Assembly (NCBI RefSeq): GCF_905163445.1
Contig: NC_053183.1
Coordinates: 10,912,001 to 10,976,000 of the forward strand
Length of the DNA stretch: 64,000 nucleotides
Source: Pararge aegeria
Taxonomy: Eukaryota; Arthropoda; Insecta; Lepidoptera; Nymphalidae
Direction of reading: 5' to 3'
In this document: positions 37,701 through 52,700 of the stretch, in pieces
Layout: every line of letters starts with the position of its first letter
Numbering within the stretch: position 1 is the stretch's first letter
Notes under the pieces: model-generated
The model's database searches: none
The model's input: only the letters and a program-made list of their open reading frames with translations
What the model was told of the DNA's origin: nothing
Program-made: the position numbers and the translations under genes

Positions 37701-40700
37701 GAATTGAACTACCTACTGGATTCAACAATGTAAGTACGTCAAACATTATACAATTTAATTATTGTTTAAAGTTTGACGTAAGTTGAAATTGAATTGTATT
37801 GTACACAATGCTATTAAACCGAACCTACCTGCAACTGTTCAATTAGGCCTACATGGTATTCCATAATTATATAATCTTGTATTATTATTGTAAATGGCAG
37901 GCCTCTGTATTATTGGGGTTAAGTAAAAGGAACGGCCAAATTGACACAGTTGAATGAATTGTCATGATTCTGAACTTTTGAGTATTCCGTATTTTAAGTA
38001 AACCTATCTCATTTGGAATGTCAAATTTGTCAGAATATAAAGCGTTACAATGACACCACTGGTTTAAATTGCATCGCAGAATATGCCGAGAAAAGGCTCT
38101 TTACGAAACTCAATTTTATAGAGTCTCCATTAAACCGTGAGTGTGATGAAAACGAAGCTCTTGCAGCCAGCATCTTATTAGTAATACATGTTTCATTACA
38201 CGTATAATAACCTAGGTCTATTTAATATTAACCTATCCTAATAAAGCTGAAGAGTTTTTTTCTTGTTCGCGCCAAAAATAAGGTAATTAAATGCAAAAAA
38301 TATTTTTCTTATTCAATATCCTAATATTTGAGGAACGCGTTGTGCTTTCAGTCTTGAAATAGGAGTTGAAAGTTTATATGAGACAGAAAAAACATAGTAT
38401 TTAGCTTGACAACTGATTGGTAAATTTTAAGGATTTATAAACATTTTCCTCCCAAAAGGGGGGAGATAAAGAGTTAAAGTTTATTTATAAAAACGCACTT
38501 TACGCAAGCATAACAGTAGAAAGTTTTATAATTCCACTTATTCGGATTGAATATCATATCGTGCGTCGACCGCCATCGCTCTTACTATGTGACGCGATCT
38601 ATACTTCTATAATTGTATTATCTTGTATTGTTAATGAAAATGGCCACGTATCAGTCACGTGCTTAGGCGTAACTTATGTGTAACATACTTGCTTGTATGA
38701 TGTATCCATAATTGGGATAATTGCACCTACAAACATGTCTCATAACTAATTACTGGTACTTACTTTATGAACACAGGTAAAACTCAAGGGCCAAAAATGG
38801 CTCGTATTTTCACATTTGAATACGGTGCCATAGAGTCCCAATATTAAATTTAAAAAAGTAATAAACTACACTAGTACTGGTCATACTGCCGTTTTATACA
38901 ACTTACGTTTAGTTCTTATTGGTATATTAGTATTTTAACGTCTCGCTCTGCTAACAGAAAAAGAGTTTGTTACTTGTTCGTTTGAAGAGTTGTCTATAAC
39001 TATCAGTCGGATTAAAATTCAAGTATATTTGAGAGCCCGATTCCTGAAAAATGTTGTAGGCCAGGGGTTCCCAACCTTTGAAAGTCCGCGGCACACTAAC
39101 AAATTTAGAAATTCCTCACGGCTCGTGCTTACGCCTTCTAGCTTCTTAAAATAAATAGGTACCTACTGGTTAGTTGGGCAGATAGGCAAAAAAATAAAAT
39201 ATTCACTTTAACACTTTAACAAAAATTAACAAATCGTTTTACAAAGAATTAAGAAAAATAAAACCACCCCCGTCGTAACGATGTGATGCCCAAGCTCAGA
39301 GCTTGGTGATATCCACACAATTTTTCAAAGCATAGGCAAAGCAAATAATTAACGGCCGGGGAATTTAATTATTACTGTTGTTTGTGACGCGTCTGTCAGA
39401 GTATCTGTGTATCTGTCTATGGTACCGTAGCTCCCAAACGGAAGAACCGATTTCCGTGAAGTTTTTTTGTGTCATAGATAATTTCACCCCGAGTGTTATT
39501 AGCCATGTTTGATTAAAATCTGTTTAGCTTTTTGAAGATCGTCAGCTCTTTTCTATTTGATGAGGGGATCTGACTAACTTCCTTATGTCCGATTAATTCG
39601 AATTTTGGTACCGTGTTACTTCAATGATATTGAAAGTATATAGTAAAAAACCGTAATAAAACGAAACACGTACAAAGAAAACGAGCATCAGAACGACCAC
39701 GAGCTACACAACAGCAGCCACGAGAACAGCTAGTAAGCTATAATTATAATTAATAGGATGGTGCCTAAAACGCCGATGCAGTTAATTTCACTAATGAGAT
39801 AATTATCGTCCCCGAACGTTTGCTGCCTTATGACAAATTACCGACCATTCGTAAGACGACTCTTATCTCGAAACTTATCACTATTACATGCCACTGACAG
39901 AATTCTCCGAATATATCTGCCACATCTGTATCAGATTGACGGCCGACTGGCGCAGTGGGCAGCGACCCTGCTTTCTGAGTCCAAGGCCGTGGGTTCGATT
40001 CCCACAACTGGAAAATGTTTGTGTGATGAACATAAATGTTTTTCAGTGTCTGGGTGTCTATCTGTATCTTATAATTATTTATGTATATATTATTCATAAA
40101 AATATTCATGACTCATCTTAGTACCCATAACACAAGCTACGCTTACTTTGGGGCTAGATTGCGATGTGTGTAATAACGTAGTATATTTACATCTACATCA
40201 GATTAGCCTGCTACCATTTTAGACTGCATCATCACTAACTACCAGGCGAGATTTTAGACAGGAACTAACTTTTTGTAAAATTTAAAAAAAATAGTTACTT
40301 CCCTACTAACAAAGACATGCCGAAGACAATCGATTTAATAAATAGAGCACCATATCAATACCTTAACCCATTATTTAAGGTTACGCCGCTTAACATGTAA
40401 CGAAATAACTATGACTATTAAACTTACTACTTAATGATTGAGGTTTATGTTCGGCAACAAATCGAGGGTGCTTTGGAGCTAACACGGACCTCAGAAACAA
40501 GGTTAATAGTTGATAAAGAAGGCCTTTAACGAATTATCCTTCGATAGGTTCGGAAAAACCCTTAGGCAACCGGATAAACCCATAAGTATTCCGTTTTCCA
40601 GGCCTGACCGGGTATTCGTATCGGATCATTTATTTCATTAGCAATTCGATCAATCATTATTTATTTATGAAGCTATTCCAAGTCATGGAGGGCGAATATT

Positions 40701-43700
40701 GTTGTTTTACAATCCTCGTGTTCTTTTGGTAATTGGTTTAAATGCTAGGTGTAAGCAGACAAAATCCTTTTGATGATCGAGCATAGGTATAATGTTTGTT
40801 GGTAAACCAGAATCTGATGGCAAAAGAAAATATAAACTGGAATGGATAAACGTCTCAAATCAAATAGCTTGTTTTATTGTAGCACTTGGTTCTACAGTCT
40901 ACTATTTGTGCAAGGTGTACAAAAATGCACTATTAATGATAGTCTCTTTGAGAATATATTTAGTTGTAATTGTAGTATTATTCATGTATTTAAACATCCG
41001 TCCGCGTACCCGTTTGGCACTCTTTGGTCTCTCGACAGGTTTTGTAAATGCTGAGTGTAGGCTATTTTGGGACCACACGCGCAATTATTATTCAAAATGT
41101 CTTCTGTTTTTGTTTCTGTACTAAAAATGTGTATTTGGTTCTCAAATAACCATTTTTTCTTTCTTTCTTTCTTTGCTTGTTACAGTATTTCTATTATTAT
41201 AACAAATTCATACAAAGCAATATCTTGTATTTATCTATGTTATTAAATTTATGTTTACTACACTTTTTACGTCGACTTCGCTTACGGGTTGCCGAGTTCG
41301 AACTGCAGCACCTCTAACTTTTCTATGCGTTTAAATTACTAAATATCACTTAACGGTGAAGAAAAACATCTTGAGGAAACCTACATGCCTTAGAGTTATC
41401 CATAGTGTTCCCAAAGGCGTGTGGAGTCAACCAATATGCCCTAGGCCAGCATGGTGGACTACGACTTTCGAGCCCTTCTCATTGTGTGTGGAGACCTGTA
41501 TCTTAAAGTGGGCTGGTAATGGATTTATATAATGCTTTATTATCATCTCTGTACTGTCCAGTCATATTCGATGGGTAATTTCTTAATCGATCTTACTTTG
41601 AACATTAAAATTAGGTGCATTTATCATTGCTATAAACTGCATTACTATAGCATCCAGACTGGGTGCAACGGAAAGTTTTACTCGACGTTTGTCATGCCGT
41701 CAGCAAACGAACAATCTATACAAACAGTACCTACTCTGCCCACAAGCTGTACAAGTTTCGAACTCTGCTCTTGACGTGCTATTGTCTCGTTTCTCTAACA
41801 ACATTATAATCGCAGTTTATAACGTTTATACAGGGCCATGCTGAACATAGAACAGCCGCCGCGTATTGAGGTTCGTCACGAAACTAAGAGGGAGTTCCCT
41901 AAGGTAAGGAAATGATAATTTGTAGAATGTTTTCCATCGATATTAAAAAAAACGTTCTCGACACCCTCCCGATAAAACTTCCTTTACATTAATACTGTAT
42001 ATGCCACTACGTTTGGAAGCAACCAATCGCCCATTGTGTATAATTAACTTACCGGAGGGGATAACTAGCCAACTAGTGGGCAAAATTAACAATCAAATTA
42101 GCGTGGCGTTGAGGGTGAAATGACGAAACATAAAACCATGCGAACCCAGATCTCACCAGCAATACAATCACAAGATCAGATAAAATCAGAATCAGATCTC
42201 ACAGGTACCTAACCTAATGAAAGGTGGGATGGGGTGTTGTCTATGTATTTCCACGATACCTTCATATATGTGATTTGTAAAGATCTTTGTTCACTTATAA
42301 AAAGCCACCCAACACGCAGGGTGATTACGTATCTCGCGACAGCTAATGCGATAGGCGTGAATCTTGCAATCACTGCTGTCAAACTTCACTTTTGTTTATT
42401 TATTGTATGGAAAAGTGACGTTTGACAGCAGTGATTGCAAGATTTACGCCTGTCGCATTGCTGTCGCGAGATACGTAATCACCCTGCCGCATACCGACAC
42501 CACGCACAATATATAATAACTATTTGTCTATAGTTTTGTTTATATGACGTATTGGAAAGACGCACGTATTTGTAGCTGTGCTGTAGTATTATTATGAGAT
42601 TTGACACATGTGATACAATAGAAGTCGCGTGGTGTCGGGTCGGTTGACGTGTGTTAGGAGGTATGGTTTTACCCTAAACCCAGCAAACATAATATAGAAG
42701 CATATACATACCAATTGTTTATCTGTTCAGAGTTTACCTCCGCATATCGGTATCGGTGCTCCGGAGGACACTTTAGGATCCTGCTTCGGACTTATACCAA
42801 AACCCCCTCACAAAGACATCATCAAGTACAATCTGAATGCTAATAAGGTAAGTAAACAACAACATTGATTCGATCAACAGGTAATATTGTCGAAAATCAG
42901 ATTGATTTTATTTTATGCGAACAGTGTAGTTTATATAAATAATTTAAATAACATCCATTTCTTTCGGACGGCTGATTGGTGCAGTGGGCAGCGACCCTGC
43001 TTTCTGAGCCAAGGTCGTGGGTTCGATTTCCACGTGACAGTTTGTGTGATGAACATGAATGTTTTTCAGTGTCTGGGTTTTTATCTTTATATTATAAGTA
43101 TTTATTTATATTATTCATATACCCATAACACAAGCTATGCTTACTTTGGGGCTAGATGGCCATGTGTGTATTGTCGTAGTTTATTTATTTATTTATTTAT
43201 TATATTTGTTACCAGCCGTTTTTTAACACCCAATGCGAACAGTTGGGTGTTAAAAAATAGCTAGTCATTTTAACACATGGCGTCTTTCCAATTCAAAAAC
43301 ACATATTGCCACAGTAGCAATGGCAATGAGGGCATATCGGAGAATCGATGGAAGTTCGGGTCCCAGGTGCTGGAACAGCCCTGTACCGCAGCATTGGTCG
43401 ACCCCCAAAGAGGTTCACAGAAAACATCGAGTTGCTGGGAGCCGCTGGAAACAAGCGGCCGATGACCGTGGATTTTGAAAGTCCCTAAAAAGTACCTAGA
43501 AATCTAATACTGGATTGGTTTATAGGATGATGGTGATACTTATAATAAAATGCTGAAGAGTTTATATGTTTGAACGCGCCAATCACACTCACTATACTGA
43601 TTTTTTTTTTCTTTTTATATACCGTATGACATAGCTGCAAGCTAAGTGCTATTATACTCGTATTTAAATGGTGAAATCGCAAGACTAGTCTTTTAAAATC

Positions 43701-46700
43701 CAGAGTTATTTCTGTTCAGTTGTGTAGTTATTTTTGTAAGTGTAACGATAAACTGTGAAAGAAAATTATAATAGAATTCCGAGACATTGAAATGCAATTT
43801 AAATCAGTTACTGAATACAATTGTTTCTTGTTTAGCATTTCCATAAACACAATAATACTTTTATAACAACAACTGAGTATTACGTCTTGTATTTAATTGC
43901 TTCTTCAGAGAAAATAGCTTCTTAAGTTCAATGATTATAATAGTTCTTTGTGCCTCTTTTCATTGTTAGATGATTCAGATAAATTGTGCTTTTTTTTTGC
44001 AAAATGAGTTTTTTATACATTAATAAGGATGAGGTTTTATACGGTTGTATCGAATTTTAGTCCGCCTTTTTTAATATTAATTATAAGGATTTAATATGGC
44101 GTGACTGCATTCTGACAGGTGGCCATGTACCTGGTGGTGGAAATTATTTCATAATCAGATGATTTATTTTTTGTAGTAATGATTGATGGACCAAGCAGAT
44201 GGTTGTGGATGGAGCATGATAATATTTTTAAAACCCGCCAACACACATCCCAGCTGCTTGGTAGGTCTAAGCCCTTTCATGATTATTGATGACACGATTT
44301 AAAGGAAAACCTCCTTTATAATTATGAAAGGGCTTTTGAGCATAGACCCAGAAGTGGAAATTTATGAATGAATACATAAATTTCCACCAACTTTCATTGT
44401 AAACCAAAGAAAAAAAGTAGTTACATAGATATAAACATAGAGCAAGAGAGTACAATTTGGTTGCCTTATCGCTACATAGCGATCATAGCGATTGAATGAA
44501 TGAATACACTTTTATTGTGCACCAAAGAAAAAAGTAGTTACAGAGATATAAATACATATCAAGAGAGTACAATTTGGCGGCTTTATCGCTACATAGCGAT
44601 TTCTTCCAGGCAACCAATGGCGTAAAAGGAAAAAAGATAGGTAGTTGGTGCAATAAATAAGATTTAAAATTATACAAATATATAAATAAAATATATATAT
44701 AGGATGATCAAGATGAGACGGGTGAGATTAAAACAACTTTAAATGTTAGTAATTTCTTTACGCGAAGGCCAAACCCTTGCGTACAACCTGCGTCGCAAGG
44801 TAGCCCCTGATTGCAATCCAACCTGATGGCTCTGATGACTCCTGATGTAGCTAGCCACGGCCAAAGCCACAACAAACGTCACTTTTGTATTTATATTGTA
44901 CGTATTTTTAACGAACGTTTGACAGCTAAGACCGCGAACGTGTAACGCTTTTTCACTCGGCGGAAAGTCCTAAAATTAAAAAAAAAAAAACAAAATTCAT
45001 TTACTTCAAGTTAGCCTACTTTATAAGCACTTTTGAAACGTCAAGTATGTATGTTTGTAGTGACTCTACCACCGGTTCGGAAAGCAGATTCTACCGAGAA
45101 GAGCCGGCAAGAAACTCAGTAGTTGCTCTTTTCCAACATCAACATTCACAATCATTTTTATATCTTGCGGGAAATAAGAGCGAGGGTGGCTGCTTCCAAT
45201 CTACTTAGTCGTTAGGGTGGTTTCTAGCCACCAGACCAGAGAAATCTACAATTACAAATTCTCAAATTGCACCTGCCAGGGATCGAACATTGGATCTCCA
45301 CTCGTAAAGCACATGGAGGTCGTCGCAAGCTGAACGCAAGCGAGAACGCGAACAGCGTTCAGCTTTCGACCAATCTCCGGCTCCTTCAGGAACGAGCGTC
45401 TTGATATCGGTAGCGCGCATAACGCAAACTTCAACGCGGTTAAGGATGTACTTACTGACACGCCGCCGTTTTGCCTTGCCTTTAATTTTCCACCATAAAA
45501 TTGGTGAGTAGGTATAATTCAGAACAAATAACCAAATAATTATACTAAACTCAACAAACTAATTCATTTCATTTCCGGTTACATGGACTTAGCTAAGTTA
45601 GTGCAATCATGTCTAATTAATTATATTATACAGTGCCTCGTTGGTTTAACTACGGTTTGATTACGGGTTGGGCCAGACAATTCGAATTTTTATATAATAG
45701 AAGGCTTTTTTAACAAAAAATATTTAAGAAATTTATGGCCTAAAGAACAATATTCTTGCTGTTGGTATATAGTATTCCGACGTCTGCTATTTGGATGCCA
45801 CTGAAGAGCTACTTGACAAACTTGAAAGACTTTAGAATTTGTGCATTCGCTTTATCTTCGGATTGCGCAAATTCGATCACGTTTCTGATTTTCGTCGTCA
45901 ATTAAAGTGGCTGCCAATTCGTTTTCGCCGGAATGTGCATATTTTAACTGTCCTTTACAACATCCTATATAATTCTTCTTCTCCTGGATATTTGTGTGAG
46001 CGTATAAAGCTATGTCTTCCGCCTACGAGACCCTTGCGGTCTTGCGTGTCAAAAAATCCTCTTGATGTCCCTTCATATAATACTATTTTCTTCCAGAAAT
46101 CTTTCTCCGTCCACGCTACACACCTTTGGAACTTACTACCAGAACATATTAGACACTGCCGATCGGTGCACTCTTTTAAACACAATGTAAAGGAGCATTA
46201 TCTATCGTTGTCATAGTATATTTATCACTGTTTACTTATTATAGATATATATTTATATTTATATTATATAAATATTTATTATATTATTTTTATGTATTTT
46301 GTATATATATAGTATATTCGAATGTTATTGTATTAGTATGTAGAATTTTGTTATTATTTAGATATATTAAATATACTTAGTAGTTATGAAATATATTGTA
46401 CCTTTATTTGACCTATACCACAATTAAACCTTCTTACTCACATCCTGGGGTAGCTGGAAGAGATCTCTTATAGAGATAAGCTTTCCTTTGTACACTTCAT
46501 GTATCTTATGTTCACAATCACAATTTATGGTACATAAATAATAAATAAATAAATAAATAGTATGACCAGTTTTGTCAGCGCACTCGGATTAAGCAAGTTA
46601 GCGGATTTCCTTCTAGCTTACTTTACAAATCATCATGCCGGCACACTACAGGGGTGCGCGGATCACCTTCCACAGTGAGGTGGGGTTGAGGCCGGAGTCT

Positions 46701-49700
46701 ACCACGCTGGCCCAGTGCGGTGGCCTCCACACACCTTTGAGAACATTATGGAGAACTCTCGTGCATACACGTTTCCTCACAATTTTTTTAACCACCTAAA
46801 ATTTTTCTTCTCTGTTCAAGCAAGTGATATTTGAATTGCTTAAATAGCACTGAACTTAGAAAAGATAGAGGTGACTGCTGATTTCCTGAAAATGAAGTCG
46901 AAGTCCTACCCATTGGGCTATCACCGCTTTGCAAATACTAGATGTTATTTTTGTCTGAAATTTTGTCACGATTACTAAAATAAAATATGTGCCTCCAAGT
47001 GCTTTCTAATAACGGAAGAATAATTAAAAACGGTTTAGGAGTTTCACAGTTTATCGATTGCAAATAATCGAACAAACAAATCTTCTTCTTTATAAAATTA
47101 GTATAGATACTATATCTATACCTACCTACTAATAATATAAAGAGGATAATATATCGAATCATATATCTATATCTATCTCGTCAGGAATATGCTTTGGTTA
47201 CGGCATTTGGTTGGATGGAATATATCACCGTGATAAGCCCACCAAATTGTAGGTTACAACTTGCTCTACTTAGAAATGTATTCTTATTTTCCGTTATATA
47301 TTTTTTCTCTAGTTTTAATATTAAGCTATTAGTCCCGGTTATTAACATTAACACTTCCAAGTAATCCCACCGACCCGCATCAGGTTAGCGTAGAGGATAT
47401 AAGCTCCATTCCGGAGTATTCCTTCCTACGTGAGACAAGTCATACCCCCCCGCGATGGAATATTAAGAGGATGCTAATAATAGGCTCATTTATACTCTGA
47501 TTTAACTAAGTAAGTTATTTTCCAAATCACAGGAGTGCAAATTTTGTAGCACACAAGTCTCTAAAACTAAGTTGACAAGTCTTAAAGTAATGACGGAAAA
47601 ATAAAGAATTATTTTAGATTTTTTTTTTTAAATATTAAATCAGTACCTACATACCACGATAATAATATGGCAACCGACCTAGCTACATGGGCTGTGGTCA
47701 CGACATGACTACCTAATGATGACATGATGGATCGCAATCCATGGCACAACTATCATCGTAATGCGAGAATAAACCTTTATTCCATCAAAAATAAGAGTTT
47801 ACAACGATGCAACGTTACAAAGTTCCTTTTTTAAATGCATTTACCACAATATCGTAAAATAATATCATCATTTTCTGTGCAGTACCTACGTTACCTATGC
47901 GAATTGGATTGGATTCATCCGGAAGACAAAGGGCGTCAATTTGTACTAGCCTACAGCCTCGCAGATGGGACAATTAAGATCGGCGAGATACCGCGCCGTA
48001 ATTCAGGCATACGAGAGGGGAAATTCCTCAAATCGATGCGTTTGCAGACACCTGAGTCGGATCCAAACTTTCCAACGTATTATACACCTGACAGATTTTA
48101 TATCGGTAAGTTTTTTCTTTTTTTTAATATACTAGAGCTTGACTGCTTTCACACCTGATGGTATTTTTTTTTAATCTATATCTATAGACCGCAATAACAG
48201 ATGCGGCCTGATATGGAGCGCGCTTGCCTAAGAGATGCCTATTCACTCGTGATTTGAAGGTACCCAGATTATGAAAAATAAGCTCAATATGCTATAGTCC
48301 GCGAAAAGCATGAGGGGGGTTTCTTAAGGTATAAAAGGCGACACATGAAGCTAATTTTTCACTTAACAATTATTCAATGTAAAGTCAACACAAACTTAAG
48401 GATGCTCTGGTTTCGGAACGAAACGTGCGTAGAGGGTACATTGCCGAAGATCTGTTATAAGAGTATAAAGATTGAAGGAATTATAAATTACACCGTACAG
48501 ATTTTCCTGCTTTTCGCGGACTATAGCAAATGAAGCTTAATGTTCATAATATGTCATGGATTTCCGCAAAGTAACGCTGCGTCTATCCAATGGTACCCAG
48601 ATTATAGGTATCGGGGGACACTGAAGCTGGAAGGGCGATCCAGACCTTAGCGATGCGTATTAGAAAAGTTTTGTCCGTATTTCACTACGTGGCGGTGCCG
48701 ACTCTTTTGGTGTCTCGCAGTTCAATGGTGGTTTAAACAAATCGACAAAACTCCTGGTACTTAGTAGTGTAATCTGCTTAGCCCGTAAATTTTTAACCAT
48801 GAAAATAAATACTATGACGTTACGGAGTATCTTATTGAAACCGTACGTCGATGATAAACTTACCAATCAAAATACTAGGCAAAATAATAGGCAACTTGTT
48901 TGAAAAGTAACTGTGCGAGCCGTTTGAACCTGCGACTCTCTGGCAATCGCGGCCTAAGCGTTAATTAAAAAATATAAACTACCTAATCATATTTTCACAA
49001 AGTTAGTTTAGTTACTGGTTAACCAGCTAATACTATAGGTTATATATAGGTTGCTTGGAACCTTCCGGCTCCGCTTTCAGCTCTCACAAGATAGAAAAAT
49101 GAATGTTAAAATGCTAAATGTAAATTGTTGATGTTGGAAAAGAGCAACTCCTGAGTTTCTTGCCGGCTTCTTCTCGGTAGAATCTGCCTTCCGAACCGGT
49201 GGTAGAATCACTACAAACAGACAGACTTGACGTTTCAAAAGTGCTTATATTAGGCCTACTTGAAATAAATGAATTTTGAATTTTGAATATTAGCGGGTAT
49301 ATTAATTAGCGTATAAATATTCTGTTGGTTATAACAGCGAACGAAAAGTTTAAAAGCATACTCGTAAGCTACTGAAATTTCGAACTTCTTATGAAAACAA
49401 GAGTGAATATTATACAGTGCAACTTTTATATTATATTAACTCTGTAAATCAGCTATCCATCTTTCCTTTAAGAGTGGAGGTCATACGAGTTTATGCGAGT
49501 TCTAAAATAAAAGTATACTTAAAAGAGGTTTTAACCTAGTGGGTGAGAATTTCGACTTTTGGAAGTAGGTACCTACCTCCAAAGCCCTACCACCGAATTC
49601 GATCCCTGGCAAGTTTTTAGGAGCTTTGTCGATATAAGAAATTTAATATCAATAGTTTTACGGTGAAGGAAAAGATCTTGAAGAAACCTGCGTATCAGAG

Positions 49701-52700
49701 AAGGTCTCTATAATGTTTTTAAGGTGTATTAAGTCTACCAATCCGCACAGCAAGGCTAGAGGCAGGAGACAAAAATTATATCCCCCGATTATATCCTCTG
49801 ACAAGGGATATAAACCTGTCCACCTGCTAACGCACGGGAACTAGGAATAGGAGAAGTTTACCCCCGTTTATTATTACATGTATATTATATTATATTATAT
49901 TGTATTATATAATATATTAGTATATTGGATATTATTTCCACTTGTGCGCCAGTGCTCTTAGCGTTGATAAAGCTGTGGGAGAAAATAAAATGTTATCCTT
50001 TCCCCGGGGAGACAATTGTCTCCTGGCCATGCTAGCAGAGCTGGGCCAGCGTGGTTGAATTCGGTAAAACCCTTCTGATTCGTAGTGGCAACTCGTGCCC
50101 TGTATTGGGTCGCAGTAAAATTTAGAATTCTGTAATCACTAAATGCTTTATTTCCACCAGGAGGATTAAGCTTTGGAATGCCTCGCCTTTGGCCATAAGA
50201 GAGGCAAAAATCTATCTAAATCTTTAAAAAACTTGTTGAAAGATAATTTTTGTCTCAACCGTCTGATGACCCTTGAAAGTTCACTGTTCTTCTCTTTTTT
50301 CATTTTTTATTTTTATGTTTGAGGATAATTATTTACTTTGTTTCATATTTATTTTGTTATATTATTTATAAGTAAATATATTTTTTTATATTATATAGGT
50401 AGTTACATATTTATTTATTTATATTTAGTTACAAGTATTGTTGTATATATATTTATTTAAGTAATGAAATATTTTTACGTGTATACTTTTTATGTATACA
50501 TGCACCACCTACCTATTTTTTTTTTTAATGGTTTTCTTTGCCATTGGTTGCCTGGAAGAAATCGCTATGAAGTGATAAAGCCGCCAAATTGTATAGGTAC
50601 GTTTTTTTGTTATACTTTTTTTGTAGTTAGTATATTCATTAATTTATTCATATTATGTTAAATATTGTGAAAATGAAATTTTTCTTGTCAAGTGAATTTT
50701 TCTTGTGAATGAAGGTTCTGGTATTTAAGCAATGATTCAAGTTCGTTGGAAGCGATTTATTCGTATAGCGTAGTCAAGCTGAAAATAATTTTGTCCCTAA
50801 TCAAAAAATGATTTTTTGTTTACCAGGAGGAATAGTCCCAGTATTCAAGCACCGATTCAAGATTGTTGGTTGTGATTTATTTGTGTACCGTTACATGACT
50901 GCGAATCCGGATAAATTCCCTCAGGAGGTCATTGATAATGTCCGGAACTATCATATGCGGGAGGGCAATTTGAAAGATGAATTACAGGTAAAATATCAAT
51001 TTGATTTCTATTAAAGATACCATATTATTTTAAAATATCTTGGAAAACATTAAACAAAAGGAATTTAAAAAGGTTGATTACGATAGGTAGAGGTACTTTC
51101 TCCTTTACAATGTAAACGGGAACAATTTCGGAGTGTAGAAAATGGTTTATGCCGTGTGGGAGTGGGGGGGTGGGGGGAATTCAGAATACACCTGTCACCA
51201 CCCCTCCTCGAACCGCAGGTGTCGTACGAGACGACTAAGAGAATATAACGAAAAACGGGCAGCAGCGTTCTCTGTGCTACTACTAACACTACACACATCA
51301 CCATCTAGTCCTAAAGTAAGCGTAGCTTGTGTTATGGGTACTAAGAGGACTGATGAATATTTTTATAATTAATAAAAATATTCATCAGTAAGCTATCCCG
51401 CTATTGGGAAAGGCTTTTAGTGCAGCAGTGGAGTGTTAAAGGGTATTGACGATGTATATACATTAACGTAACTCCGACGAAGGTTGCATGTTCAAATAAA
51501 AAAAAAAAAAACTATGATTTAAGTACTCCTTCACACAATGTACAATGTAAACAGGAAGAATTCCGCGAAGAGCAAGCAGCTGAAACAAGAGCTCAGCTGG
51601 CTAAGATTGGTCAAGCAGCGGTGGCTGAGCCGAATGCTATGGAGCGATGCCTTGCTGCCCTCGATGTGGTGGAGGGGAGCGCCGCTCCGCCGCGACCTTC
51701 ATCTCCGCCTGCCACCACTGACCGCATCTCCTACGATGAATCCTTACGCATTGCTAGATTGAGGTATGTTAATATAATATCGAGCCTTTACCGCCGAATT
51801 AGCGTAGGTAGGTAGGTACTTATCCTGCAAATCAAAAAATTTACAAGAAACAGATTTCTTTCAACTTGAAAATAAACTTTCTGCTACACTTTATTTGTCG
51901 GTAACGCTAATTCGGCGACATAGGCCCGATATATCGACTTACTCTGTACTAGTCGACTGCCGGCTTCGTGTAAGCGACAAAATGCAAATTCTAGGGTTTT
52001 AAATTTTTTTTAAATACCTATTTTCAATTGAAATTTCTTGATTGGCTGGCGGTAATGGCTCGATATATTTAGGTATATATTTGTTGGCAGAGTCACTACA
52101 AGCAGACAGACTTTACGTTTCAATAGCGCCTACAGATTACTCTATAGGCGCCTTTTTGAAATAAATGAGTTTTGAATATAGAATTTTTAAAATTTACTAT
52201 TAAAAAAATTCATAATTCAAAACTAATTTAAAAACCAATTTTAAATATAACCACCCGTATAAACCATATTTGTGAACAGCAATCCAACATGCGACAATGT
52301 GGTGCCACTGAAAGGCATACTGAAGTCAAGTACCGCGCAAGACGATCACCAGAAGGTCGTCTGCTTCAGTGGGCCGAAGGTTGAGGAGCGCCGCGAGACA
52401 AGCATGCCAGCATCCTACCCGCCTGGCCATCAACCTCATTACGTCGAGGACGATGACTTCTGCCAACGATACAAGGATGCGGTGAGTGTAATTTATTGAA
52501 CGCATTGTAGGTTTATTTCTAAAATATACCTTACCTTATTTTAGAAATAAAACTGTCATGAATAAAATTCATTTAAGATGTGTAATTGACGGCTGAACAA
52601 CGGTTAGAGATTGCCCGACTAGTTTAAGAACCGGTCCTATCTTTAAAACAAGAGTGAATAAACATCTAAGCGCGGACAATATTAGGCCAGATCTGCACTT

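Noticed and set aside
39938..40010. tRNA-like sequences at many sites (18231, 20535, 39938, 42967 and others)
   Set aside because: They lack paired acceptor stems and continue into a shared SINE body. They are SINE heads, not tRNA genes.
42887..43264. 125-residue plus-strand frame
   Set aside because: It is made of SINE-A sequence. Frames at 58831-59181, 59063-59350, 39828-40121 and 19093-19317 are rejected for the same reason.
51790..51916. 13-bp inverted repeat CGCCGAATTAGCG / CGCTAATTCGGCG as MITE ends
   Set aside because: The arms are short, the middle resembles no element seen elsewhere, and no target duplication was found.
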